The notes beneath the pieces were generated by a model. It was not told the origin of the DNA. It made no database searches and saw only the letters and a list, made by a program, of their open reading frames with translations. This document shows positions 10,989 to 18,891 of a stretch of DNA of 64,000 nt, piece by piece. Source of the DNA: Trinickia terrae (lineage in GTDB: Bacteria; Pseudomonadota; Gammaproteobacteria; Burkholderiales; Burkholderiaceae); NCBI RefSeq assembly GCF_005144415.1, contig NZ_SWJE01000003.1, positions 372,001 to 436,000 of the forward strand, written 5' to 3'. Made by a program: the position numbers and the translations under genes. Position 1 is the first letter of the stretch. Every line of letters starts with the position of its first letter.

Positions 10989-11054
10989 ATGGGTTTGTTC
11001 GATTCGTCAAGCTGTGGTTGGCGATGCCTTTTCCGACGGCTGGGATTGCAATGA
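10989..11054 (+). CDS. Possible 21-residue leader peptide
   Basis: This tiny frame (MGLFDSSSCGWRCLFRRLGLQ) starts at an ATG with a well-spaced GGAG 7 bases upstream. Its TGA overlaps the ATG of a second mini-ORF at 11051 (ATGA). Whether it is translated as a functional peptide or only passes ribosomes to the kinase gene cannot be told from sequence. Confidence 0.35.
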   Translation: MGLFDSSSCGWRCLFRRLGLQ

Positions 11055-11104
11055 CTCCGCAGTATGCAAATCAAATTCAGCTGCTGATGAATCGAATCTC
11101 ATGA
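11051..11104 (+). CDS. Possible 17-residue leader peptide
   Basis: The frame encodes MTPQYANQIQLLMNRIS. Its ATG overlaps the stop of the preceding mini-ORF, and its TGA overlaps the ATG of the kinase gene at 11101. It may couple translation of the kinase to the upstream ribosome-binding site. No strong Shine-Dalgarno of its own is seen. Confidence 0.35.
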   Translation: MTPQYANQIQLLMNRIS

Positions 11105-12444
11105 GTGTACCGAAAGTTTTGTCGTGGATGACGCGCACGGGTGTTTGGGCAAGGTCACGCCTGATTCAGGCCTTCGGTCCCGCATTACTCAATATGCATT
11201 ATTTCGCGCGGCGCCTTCCGCCGTTCGCCGTGGTGGCGATCGTCGGATTTCCGCTTTACTACTACGTTTGGCACTCTCTCTTTCCGCAACCGTACGAAAA
11301 TCTCACTTTGCGGCTCATCGGGTCGGCGCTTTTTGTCCCGATTCTCTTTCCTCGGCGCTGGCCTGCCGCCTCACAAAAATACTTGCCGTACTATTGGTAT
11401 ATCGCGCTGCTCTATGCGCTTCCATTCTTCTTTACCTTCATGCTGCTAAAGAATAACGGCTCGGAGGTATGGGTGGAAAGCGCGCTGATTGCGGTGTTCG
11501 TGATGGTCCTGCTATTGGACTGGTTCATGCTGCTGCTCCACTTTGCCGTAGGGATCGGCCTGGCTGTGCTTGCATATTGTTTGACTACCACTCCAGCCGT
11601 ACCCGTAACGTCTTATCTCGCGCAATTGGCCATTTTTTCGTTTGCGATAGCCATCGGCGCCATCGCAAATTATGACAAGGAGCGAATCCGCTTCGAGCAG
11701 GAGCGCGCGATGCTAGCCACTGCCGGAAGCGTCGCCCATGAATTGCGCACGCCTTTGCTTGCGATTCGCGTCGGGGCTGCCGGGCTGACTCGCTATCTTC
11801 CGCTTCTGATCGACAGTTACGCGCTTGCCAAAGATCGGGGGCTCGATGTCCCAAAGATTCGAGGCACCCATTTGCAATCGATGCAGGGCGTCCTTGAGCG
11901 GATCGAACAAGAAGCGCTGCATTCGAACACCATGATCGACATGTTGCTCGCGAATGCACGGTTCACGGGGGGGTGTCCGCCCAATTCAACCCTATGTTCG
12001 ATGGCTCGGTGCGTACAACAAGCGCTCGAACGCTATCCGTTCAGGGAGCAGGAGCGCTCACGCGTTTGGTGCGATCCCGGCACGGACTTCGCGTTCCAGG
12101 GTTCGGAAATGCTGATGGTGCATGTGCTGTTCAACCTGCTGAAGAACGCCCTGCGAGGAATCGGCGGCATCGGGCACGCTGAGATATCGATACGGTTTGC
12201 AGCCTCGATTCGTACCAATTGCCTGATTTTCCGCGACTCGGGCGTGGGCATCGCCCCGGAGGCATTGCCTCACATCTTCACTCGCTTTTACACCTCCTCG
12301 ACCTTCAATGACGACGTCGCGCTCGGTGCTGGTATCGGGCTGGCGTTTTGCCACGACGTCATGCGAGGGTTGGGTGGAACCATAGCGTGCTCGTCGGTCA
12401 AGGGCGAGTACACCGAATTTGTGCTTACCTTTCCTCAGCCATGA
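11101..12444 (+). CDS. CqsS/LqsS-like sensor histidine kinase (quorum sensing)
   Basis: This 447-residue kinase has an N-terminal multi-span sensor (hydrophobic segments at roughly 42-58, 70-84, 97-115, 128-160 and 170-190) followed by HisKA and HATPase_c domains. The segment GFPLYYYVWHSLFPQPYENL closely resembles the sensor of Vibrio CqsS and Legionella LqsS, which bind alpha-hydroxyketone signals. The H-box is SVAHELRTPLLAI with phosphoacceptor His213; N-box FNLLKNALRGI and G-boxes DSGVGIAPEALPHIF and GAGIGLAFCHD are intact. Unlike CqsS it has no C-terminal receiver, so it should signal to separate regulators. Its stop overlaps the start of the next gene by ATGA. An extension to 11014 without a good ribosome-binding site is possible but less likely. 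Confidence 0.85.
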   Translation: MSVPKVLSWMTRTGVWARSRLIQAFGPALLNMHYFARRLPPFAVVAIVGFPLYYYVWHSLFPQPYENLTLRLIGSALFVPILFPRRWPAASQKYLPYYWYIALLYALPFFFTFMLLKNNGSEVWVESALIAVFVMVLLLDWFMLLLHFAVGIGLAVLAYCLTTTPAVPVTSYLAQLAIFSFAIAIGAIANYDKERIRFEQERAMLATAGSVAHELRTPLLAIRVGAAGLTRYLPLLIDSYALAKDRGLDVPKIRGTHLQSMQGVLERIEQEALHSNTMIDMLLANARFTGGCPPNSTLCSMARCVQQALERYPFREQERSRVWCDPGTDFAFQGSEMLMVHVLFNLLKNALRGIGGIGHAEISIRFAASIRTNCLIFRDSGVGIAPEALPHIFTRFYTSSTFNDDVALGAGIGLAFCHDVMRGLGGTIACSSVKGEYTEFVLTFPQP

Positions 12445-13475
12445 CGATGGACACGATCAAACCTTTCTTTTTTCCGACGACGGTTGGTTTTGTCGACGAC
12501 AGCGAGACGTTTCTCGCCAACCTCACCCTCCAACTCGACTCGCAACTGGCTTTCCGGCTCTTCAATTCGCCTTCTCAGGCTCTGAAAGTGCTGAACGATT
12601 CTTCTTCGTCTGCTGCACAAAAGTGCCAACCGCTTTTTTCCACGTACCACGACCGAGCTGACGGCAACGATGCGCATCACGTGATCGCAATGAGTTTCGA
12701 GGCGATTGGGCGGCAGGTTCACAACGCACGGCGGTTCGATTCGACCTCGGTGGTGGTGGTCGACTATGACATGCCCGAAATGAACGGCCTGGAGTTTTGC
12801 CGGCGCATCGAGAACCCTGCGGTCCGGAAGATCATCCTGACTGGCAAGGCAAACGAACACGTTGCTGTCAAAAGCTTCAACGAAGGCCTGATTGATCGAT
12901 TCATACGCAAGCATGATGTCGACGCGATTCCTGCCCTCAACCGCGCGATCGGGGAGATGCAAAACGCCTATTTCGACAAGGTGTGTCAAACCGTGCTCGA
13001 CACGCTGACGGGCACGGAGTACGCGTTTCTCAAGGACTCGCAATTCGCTGCGCGGGTGACGGAAATCTTCCGCGAGTTGGGCATCGTCGAGCGTTACTTG
13101 TCGTACCGGCCTAACGGGTTGCTGATGCTCGACGGCCTTGGCGCAGCGTACTTGCTGATCGTCCATTCAGACGAGACGTTGCGCAGCGTGCGGGAAATCG
13201 CGATGGAGCTGGGCGCTTCGGTGGATTTCCTGGCGGAGCTCGATAGCCATCGTAGCGTTCCCTATTTCTGGCGGACAGACGGCCACTATCCGACAGACGG
13301 CACGGCATGGAAGAGCTATATGCACTCGGCAACCGTGTTTCAGGGGGAGCGCCGCTATGTGTATGCCGTCGTCAAGAAACCGGCCGGCTTCGACCTCGAC
13401 GCGATTTTTTCCTACGAGGACTATCTGGAGGTGCTCGACGGGGGATCGCCTGCAAAGTGGGGTTCACAGCTGTGA
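12441..13475 (+). CDS. Response regulator with enlarged receiver, partner of the upstream kinase
   Basis: The 344-residue product has a receiver domain with acidic pair Asp19-Asp20, phosphoacceptor Asp108 in VVVVDYDMPEMNGLEF, Thr in ILTGKA and Lys in IRKHD. The phosphoacceptor is about 50 residues later than in a standard receiver because of a hydrophilic insertion (about 52-100). The C-terminal half has no helix-turn-helix or other known output. It resembles the C-terminal half of the regulator at 15032-15991, for example YRPNGLLMLDGLG here and WRPEQNAILMFDFAG there. The overlapping start with the kinase gene suggests a cognate pair. An LqsR-like role is inferred. Confidence 0.8.
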   Translation: MTMDTIKPFFFPTTVGFVDDSETFLANLTLQLDSQLAFRLFNSPSQALKVLNDSSSSAAQKCQPLFSTYHDRADGNDAHHVIAMSFEAIGRQVHNARRFDSTSVVVVDYDMPEMNGLEFCRRIENPAVRKIILTGKANEHVAVKSFNEGLIDRFIRKHDVDAIPALNRAIGEMQNAYFDKVCQTVLDTLTGTEYAFLKDSQFAARVTEIFRELGIVERYLSYRPNGLLMLDGLGAAYLLIVHSDETLRSVREIAMELGASVDFLAELDSHRSVPYFWRTDGHYPTDGTAWKSYMHSATVFQGERRYVYAVVKKPAGFDLDAIFSYEDYLEVLDGGSPAKWGSQL

Positions 13476-13503
13476 ACCCCACTAACAGCCATGGACTTCG
13501 CGA

Positions 13504-14787
13504 TCAGGCGGCCATGCTTACAACCTCACGACCACTTTGTTTACGCACGGGAGGCCTGTCGACCATACGGCGTGTCGACGGCCATTTATCCAGCTCCACC
13601 TGCTGCCGGATCTCACCGCAGACGCGGACGATTTTTTCAAGCTCCTGCGCCGACAACGTCGCATTGATCGATAGGCGAATCAGCGCGCGATTCTTGGCGG
13701 TAGCCGGCGCGCAAAAGACCGAGCCGAAAATCCCGCGGGATTCGAGCGCATCGCGTAGGACGATGGTTCGCTGCTCGGTGCCGGCCTCGAGCGCAATGAT
13801 CTGGCTCTGGCTGCCGTTGAGGTTGTACCCGAGTTCACTCAAGCTGTCGCGTAGGTACTTCGCGTTTTCCGCAACCTTGGTCCGCCGCCAGTGCTCACGC
13901 TCGATCACGCTGAGCGTGGCGTCGAGCCCTGTGATTTCGTGCGGAAGCAGCGTCGAGCTGAAGATCGCCGGATTGGATTCGAACTTGAAATACTCTTGAA
14001 ATTCGCGGGAGCAGGCTATGAAGCCGGCCCGTCCAGCGAACGCCTTTGCGAGACTCGCAGTGCGAAAGTGCACGCGATCTGCAAGTCCCAACTCTACGAT
14101 AAGACCGCTCCCCTTCGGGCCATGCGTCCCCAAGGAGTGAGACTCGTCAACGACGAGCACGCAACCGTGCGCTGCGCAGACATCGGCGACATCGACTAGC
14201 GGGCAAACGCTGCCGTTCGTGCTGTACACCGAGTCCACCACGACGACACCGGGCCCGTTGCGACAGATCTGCCGCTCAAGATGCTCGGCGTCGTTATGGA
14301 CGAAGCCGACAGCGGTTGCGCCCGCACTGCGAATACCCTCCCAAAGCGACATGTGCGCCATCATGTCCGTATAGACAGGGGTGCTTGGCGATGCGATGGA
14401 TTGAATCAGGCCCGTGTTCGCTGCGTATCCGGACTGGCAAAGAACGCCGGACTCGGCGCCCATGAAACAGGCAAGCCGCTTTTCGAATTGCAGCAGAGGG
14501 CACTCCCCGTGCAGGAAAATGGCCGACATCAACAAGCCGTTACCGTTTTCGCAAATGCTTTCATACATCGCCCGCAGAATCTCGGGGTGCTTGGCAATCG
14601 AAAGATAGTCGTTGCTCGACAAGTGGAGGGCATCCGTACCGGGGATGCGTCCCTTCATGATATGACCGCCAGCCCAGGTTTCCTGAACCCGCTCTCGATA
14701 ATATCGCGCGACTCTCGCGGCAACGAAGGCCGGAAGCGGCGTCGTGGAAATGTATTGCCCCGCGTGTTGTTCGATTAAATCTTTCAT
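13504..14787 (-). CDS. cqsA: Alpha-hydroxyketone autoinducer synthase (CqsA/LqsA/JqsA type)
   Basis: This 427-residue PLP enzyme of the alpha-oxoamine synthase fold matches CqsA/LqsA, which condense an acyl-CoA with an amino acid or SAM-derived substrate to make alpha-hydroxyketone or aminoketone signals. Seen are the HLSSNDYLSIAKHPE start, VDESHSLGTHGPKGSG and the PLP lysine Lys248 in SLAKAFAGRAGF, the CqsA-type motif. The related KBL/BioF enzymes are about 390-400 residues and lack the AFAGRAGF wording. A C-terminal extension of about 25 residues is present. AAAGGAG precedes the ATG. It converges with the regulator gene, 28 bases apart, and lies downstream of the second regulator on its own strand. 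Confidence 0.85.
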   Translation of the reverse strand: MKDLIEQHAGQYISTTPLPAFVAARVARYYRERVQETWAGGHIMKGRIPGTDALHLSSNDYLSIAKHPEILRAMYESICENGNGLLMSAIFLHGECPLLQFEKRLACFMGAESGVLCQSGYAANTGLIQSIASPSTPVYTDMMAHMSLWEGIRSAGATAVGFVHNDAEHLERQICRNGPGVVVVDSVYSTNGSVCPLVDVADVCAAHGCVLVVDESHSLGTHGPKGSGLIVELGLADRVHFRTASLAKAFAGRAGFIACSREFQEYFKFESNPAIFSSTLLPHEITGLDATLSVIEREHWRRTKVAENAKYLRDSLSELGYNLNGSQSQIIALEAGTEQRTIVLRDALESRGIFGSVFCAPATAKNRALIRLSINATLSAQELEKIVRVCGEIRQQVELDKWPSTRRMVDRPPVRKQSGREVVSMAA

Positions 14788-15031
14788 TCTTTGGCTCCTT
14801 TCAATTGGCTGTATGCCGAGTGCATGCAGCGTTTTGATAGTGAGCCTCTGAGGGGGGCAGTCCAAATACGGGTTAATAAAATTTCGATTGCGACATCGCG
14901 AATGCTTGGAGTATCGACTTGACTTAACTGGCTGGCGGCCGTGTGTTCGTCACGGTTGACTATTGAGATGTCAGTCGAAACTACGATTCATCGCGGCATG
15001 CGTGGCATTGCCCGAGCATGCCGATATCCGC

Positions 15032-15991
15032 TCATCGATCGACGTCTCGGTTTTCTCTCCACCTCGCAAACGTAAGTGGTTCCGGCTTGGGTCCAGACGA
15101 ATCGAGTCTGGTCCAGCTATAGAAAGCGTCGCTACGCCCGGGAATGGGGATTGGCGATGCAGATCGCATATTGGTCATTCCGTGTCGATATGCCTGAAGT
15201 GGCCAAAATAGCGGCATGATTCGACGCGCCTCCATTTCCTGCCGGAGCGTGGCAGGCCCACCTTCGTCAGTCACGATGTCGCACTGGAACAACCAGTCGG
15301 CGTTGCCCCACGCGAGAAAAATGCTTGGATTGCCGGCAAAGTCGAACATCAGGATCGCGTTTTGCTCGGGACGCCAGTAGTACTCGGCAATGCGTTCACG
15401 CGTCACGATTTCATTCAATACCGCCACCGTTGTCGGATCGCAGTACGTGGCGCCGACACTGTGAAGGCTGATGTGGCCCCTCGCGACGCAGTGCTTGGTT
15501 TGGGCATCCGCGAGATAGGCGGCGAGTTTTTCGGCCATCCGCGGATCGGATTTTTTCAAGTAGAAATCGATCAGCCCCGAGTTGAAGGCGTCTACCGCTT
15601 CGGAGTCTCCTGCGATCCCCGTAAGCAATATCTTTGTGCAGGCGACGTTGTTGATCGACGAAAGGAATTCGATACCGTTCATCTCCGGCATTTCGTAGTC
15701 CACCACGATCGCCGCCACCTCCTCAAACCGCGAATCGTCGATCAGTACGTCTTGTCCGATGGCGGTTGTGCCGTTTTGCTCGAAATCGGAAAAACCCAGG
15801 CTCGGCATGCGGCGCAGCTGTTCGTGATGGCGGGCCGACATGAAACTCAGGGCCGCTTGGGGTTTCGTAAAAAAACGGTTCGTGCGGCCGTCAGGAAAAA
15901 GTCCGCGAAGTGCATTCAGGAAGTCGGGATTATCGTCTAGGAAAACGACGGACACAGGGTAAAACACCGGCTGTCTGACAAAGAAAGTCAT
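15032..15991 (-). CDS. Second response regulator of the quorum-sensing locus
   Basis: A 319-residue regulator paralogous to the one at 12441-13475. The receiver has Asp19-Asp20, phosphoacceptor Asp98 in AAIVVDYEMPEMNGIEF, ILLTGIAG and a Lys-Lys in FYLKKSD. It carries the same long insertion before the phosphoacceptor. The C-terminal half resembles its paralogue and has no visible DNA-binding motif. It lies 244 bases upstream of cqsA on the same strand and is divergent from the thioesterase gene. It could answer to either kinase in the locus. Confidence 0.78.
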   Translation of the reverse strand: MTFFVRQPVFYPVSVVFLDDNPDFLNALRGLFPDGRTNRFFTKPQAALSFMSARHHEQLRRMPSLGFSDFEQNGTTAIGQDVLIDDSRFEEVAAIVVDYEMPEMNGIEFLSSINNVACTKILLTGIAGDSEAVDAFNSGLIDFYLKKSDPRMAEKLAAYLADAQTKHCVARGHISLHSVGATYCDPTTVAVLNEIVTRERIAEYYWRPEQNAILMFDFAGNPSIFLAWGNADWLFQCDIVTDEGGPATLRQEMEARRIMPLFWPLQAYRHGMTNMRSASPIPIPGRSDAFYSWTRLDSSGPKPEPLTFARWRENRDVDR

Positions 15992-16257
15992 AAGTGCCCC
16001 GAAGAATGTAACGAACGCATGGCGCCCGCTTGAGCGAAATGATCGGATGAGTCAGATTATCTGGTGATACTCGTGGAGTTCGCAACTGTTGGCGGCTTTG
16101 TGCCGCACACGCCTCGCGGCGCGTTCAATCGCATGAGCGCAGCCTCGCGTCGAGGGGCATTGGGGCGGCATGCAGGCAGAACAGAATGGGGCATTCCTCC
16201 ATTTAACGGTGGAATGCGAGGCCGCCGCCTGCGGCCATTTCTGCTCCGGAGTTTTCC

Positions 16258-16755
16258 ATGTTCATGCGAGATGCCATCCCCCAAATGCTTTCCCTCGGGA
16301 CCGAACTGTTTTCGGGGGAAGTTTTGGAGACCCCTCCACAGAAAACCTTCCACCATGTAATCGATATTTACCTCAAGGACTCGAATGCGTTCATGAACAC
16401 TTATTTCGCGCGTTATTTCGAATGGCAGGGGGTGTGCCGGGAGCGTTGGTTTCACGAGTGCATTCATAACAACCTGCTCGCCGCCGGCGGCACGTTCGTG
16501 ACGAAGCGCGCTCACCAGGAATATGTGCGGGAGACCTTTCCTTTTCAGCGTGTCGATTGCTATCTCAACACGTTCCAGGTCCGGCAGTGCTCGGCGTATC
16601 TCTTGTTTCGCTTCTGCGTGGACGGAAAACCCGTGTCGCTGGGTTACCAGCAGATTCTGTTCGCAGGCACGGATAAGCGGATCCGGCGTTTCCCGCCCGG
16701 AATCATCGAGCGCGTCAAGGAATATGAGGTGACGATGCCGTCGCTCGCGAACTAG
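16258..16755 (+). CDS. Hotdog-fold thioesterase-like protein, enediyne-thioesterase-like
   Basis: This 165-residue protein looks like a single hotdog domain of the 4HBT group. The segment NTYFARYFEWQGVCRERWFHE (residues 47-67) fits the pattern N-x-Y-x3-Y-x2-WQG-x2-R of CalE7/DynE7/SgcE10 thioesterases, which release polyene chains from a carrier protein, more closely than the YbgC pattern. No membrane span or signal is seen. It starts after GGAG 5 bases upstream of ATG (an alternative Met lies two codons later). Its stop overlaps that of the kinase on the opposite strand. In a CqsA locus it might tune acyl-CoA supply or modify the signal, but this is inference. Confidence 0.6.
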   Translation: MFMRDAIPQMLSLGTELFSGEVLETPPQKTFHHVIDIYLKDSNAFMNTYFARYFEWQGVCRERWFHECIHNNLLAAGGTFVTKRAHQEYVRETFPFQRVDCYLNTFQVRQCSAYLLFRFCVDGKPVSLGYQQILFAGTDKRIRRFPPGIIERVKEYEVTMPSLAN

Positions 16756-18209
16756 CTGACGTAGTCCCGTCCGGCGCGTGAGCGCCGGGATTCGCCTGGC
16801 GGATCGCGCGGCGCGCGGTCCGCCTCCGATTTGGGCACCGGCAATCGCAGCGTGAAGGTGGTTTGCACGCCAGGCGAGGACTCGCATGAAATGCTTCCAC
16901 CGAGCATTTCCGCCACCCGGCGGCAAAATGCGAGCCCCATGCCCGCGCCGCGTCCATGCGATTTGGTCGAATAGAAAGCATCGAATATGTGCGGCAGCAC
17001 GTCGGGTGCAATGCCTGGGCCGCTATCGGAAAAGCGCAGCACGCAGAAATTTCCTTCGCGATGGGCGCTGATCGCGATCTTGCCCACGCCGGTCGTCTTG
17101 ATCGCATACAGCGCGTTCTTCAGCAAATTGAAGATGACGAAGACGATCAGCGAGTCGGAGCCCGAAAAGTGCAGCGACGGATCGATCGGCGCCACGGACA
17201 CCCGGCTCTTCTCGCCCGGCGCGAACGGGAAGCGGTCCAGTGCCGTATCGACGCAATGGCGGATCGAATGGGGGGCGACGCTTTCGCGGTCCAGGCGGTC
17301 CAGCGTGAACGATGCGAGGGACATCTCGACTACCGCGCTAGTGCTGTCGACCTGACGCCGGATCGCCGCCGCGAGGCTGGCGAGCCGCTCGGATTGGCCG
17401 GGGTAGAGGTTATCGGCGCATAGCCGGTGTTTGACGGCCAACTGATACCCGTGCAACACCTCGGGCAGAGCACGGGCGAGTTCCTCGGCATGCAGGCCGA
17501 TCGTCGCGAGTGGTGTGGTCACTTCGTGCGCGACTGTCGCCGCAAGCAGGAACGGGCGCATCAAGCCGTAGCGGATGATGGTTACGGCAAGAATGCCAAG
17601 GCTCGTCGCGATGAAAATGGCGCCCGGCGGATAGAAGACGTAGCCGTAGTTCACTGCGTAGTCGGCGGCCGCGAGCGAATACACGCAAAGGCTGAGCAGA
17701 CAGAGATCGAGGCGCCTGCGTTTCTCGCGGACCCGGGCGTGACGCCTCGCCGCAAGCAGCAGCCAGCCGCTTCTCGCGGCGAGCAACAGGGTCTGCAGGA
17801 CGTGTACGGGATGCAGCGTCCCGGCCTTCGGGTAGTCGCCGAAAAAGTACCTTCCGAAACCGGCCACTACGTCGCCAGTGGTCAGCAGCAATATGGCCAG
17901 GACAAGGCTCAGCGCGTAGGAGGCGATCAGCAGCGGCCGCTCCCGCCGCCGCTCCGCGACTTCGGTTACGAAGTGATAAAAGGTGGTCGGCAGAAACAGG
18001 ATGAAAAGATAGCCCGACTTGACGAGCACATGCGCTAGTTCGGGGCTGGAGGTCTGGAACAGGAAAGCCCATGTTCCCTGCCAAGCGAACGTGGTCATGC
18101 ACATCAACGCGAACGGCACGGACAAGCGCGTGATGCCCTCGGTCAGCAGCACATACAGGCCGAACCCCAGGAACATCGCCGATACGAACGCAGGCAGGAT
18201 CACATACAT
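16752..18209 (-). CDS. Sensor histidine kinase with multi-span (7TM-like) sensor
   Basis: A 485-residue kinase with about seven hydrophobic segments in residues 1-222 that resemble the N-terminal 7TM region of some bacterial kinases and are unlike the CqsS sensor. HisKA follows with ATVAHEVTTPLATI (His228), then N-box FNLLKNALYAI and G-boxes DSGPGIAPDVLPHIF and GRGAGMGLAFC. The catalytic part resembles that of the other kinase in the locus, suggesting that both feed the same regulators. No receiver domain is present. Its codon use is closer to the genome backbone than the core of the locus. Confidence 0.82.
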   Translation of the reverse strand: MYVILPAFVSAMFLGFGLYVLLTEGITRLSVPFALMCMTTFAWQGTWAFLFQTSSPELAHVLVKSGYLFILFLPTTFYHFVTEVAERRRERPLLIASYALSLVLAILLLTTGDVVAGFGRYFFGDYPKAGTLHPVHVLQTLLLAARSGWLLLAARRHARVREKRRRLDLCLLSLCVYSLAAADYAVNYGYVFYPPGAIFIATSLGILAVTIIRYGLMRPFLLAATVAHEVTTPLATIGLHAEELARALPEVLHGYQLAVKHRLCADNLYPGQSERLASLAAAIRRQVDSTSAVVEMSLASFTLDRLDRESVAPHSIRHCVDTALDRFPFAPGEKSRVSVAPIDPSLHFSGSDSLIVFVIFNLLKNALYAIKTTGVGKIAISAHREGNFCVLRFSDSGPGIAPDVLPHIFDAFYSTKSHGRGAGMGLAFCRRVAEMLGGSISCESSPGVQTTFTLRLPVPKSEADRAPRDPPGESRRSRAGRDYVS

Positions 18210-18578
18210 GATGCTCGTTTCGCGTTTCGCTGCTTAAGGTGATGGGCGTCGCCGCTTAAGTCGGCAGCCGGAAAATCGGGAAATTTCAAATTGCGTTATG
18301 CGCCCGATATATTGCGACGGAATGTCCGAATACCTTCGGGAATCACGAATTTTGCCAGATATTCGATTAACCGCGGCCATCGCTTTTAGGTAGTCGGGTT
18401 TGTCTAGAGCCCGCTCTCTAGCGTCGTGTTGTCCTGAAAGCGGCGACACAAAGCAGGGTAATCGGCGGTTGATCGATATTATTCCCGGTTCGTTTTGCAT
18501 GCGACCAAGTGATTCGATTCGCCAAAATCCAAATCGTAGGATTTGGCGGGCGATGATGCTTGTGCGGAGCTCAAAAGC
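18210..18578. other. Intergenic region upstream of the kinase
   Basis: This stretch between the kinase start and the tRNA terminator holds no convincing gene. It is moderately AT-rich and should contain the minus-strand promoter of the kinase at 18209. I see no integrase, no duplicated tRNA end and no clear operator. Confidence 0.4.
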
Positions 18579-18609
18579 AAAAAGCCCGGTCGCGTTGACC
18601 GGGCTTTTT
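18579..18609 (-). terminator. Intrinsic terminator of tRNA-Lys
   Basis: A 13-bp perfect stem (AAAAAGCCCGGTC pairing with GACCGGGCTTTTT) with a 5-base loop lies just downstream of the tRNA on the minus strand. The stem ends in a T-run in both directions, so it could also act bidirectionally. Confidence 0.9.
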
Positions 18610-18622
18610 CGCTTCTTTGTTT

Positions 18623-18698
18623 TGGTAGGCCGTACGGGATTCGAACCTGTGACCAACGGATTAAAAGTCCGCTGCTCTACCAGCTGAGCTAACGACCC
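18623..18698 (-). tRNA. tRNA-Lys (anticodon UUU)
   Basis: A 76-base cloverleaf is readable on the minus strand. It starts GGGTCGTTAGCTCAGC, has an anticodon loop CTTTTAA giving anticodon TTT, the T-loop GGTTCGAATCC and an encoded 3' CCA. It lies downstream of cpoB on the same strand, separated by a terminator. Its 3' end faces the lower-G+C signalling locus. Confidence 0.97.
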
Positions 18699-18783
18699 AA
18701 AGAGGCAAAATTATAACGACGTAATCATGGCTTTGTCAAGAGCTAGCGGCTCAGCGTACGGCGCGCGTCCACGGCCGCAAAAA

Positions 18784-18818
18784 AGAAAGCCCGAAGCATC
18801 GACTGCTCCGGGCTTTCT
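18784..18818 (-). terminator. Intrinsic terminator of the tol-pal operon
   Basis: A 15-bp inverted repeat (AGAAAGCCCGAAGCA with TGCTCCGGGCTTTCT, one mismatch, 5-base loop) lies 70 bases after the cpoB stop. A T-rich run follows on the minus strand. Confidence 0.8.
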
Positions 18819-18891
18819 CGCGAGAGGCGCGCTTGTGTGTACCGGCTGCATCAGCCAGGCCACACGCGCATAACGGTCATAACGGCTTCGT

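Noticed and set aside
14821-14828. TGCATGCA palindrome upstream of cqsA as an operator
   Set aside because: Eight bases of self-complementary sequence is expected by chance in a region this size, and no second site was seen.
18579-18700. tRNA-Lys as a proven phage or island attachment site
   Set aside because: No second copy of the tRNA 3' end, no integrase and no phage genes were found in the window.
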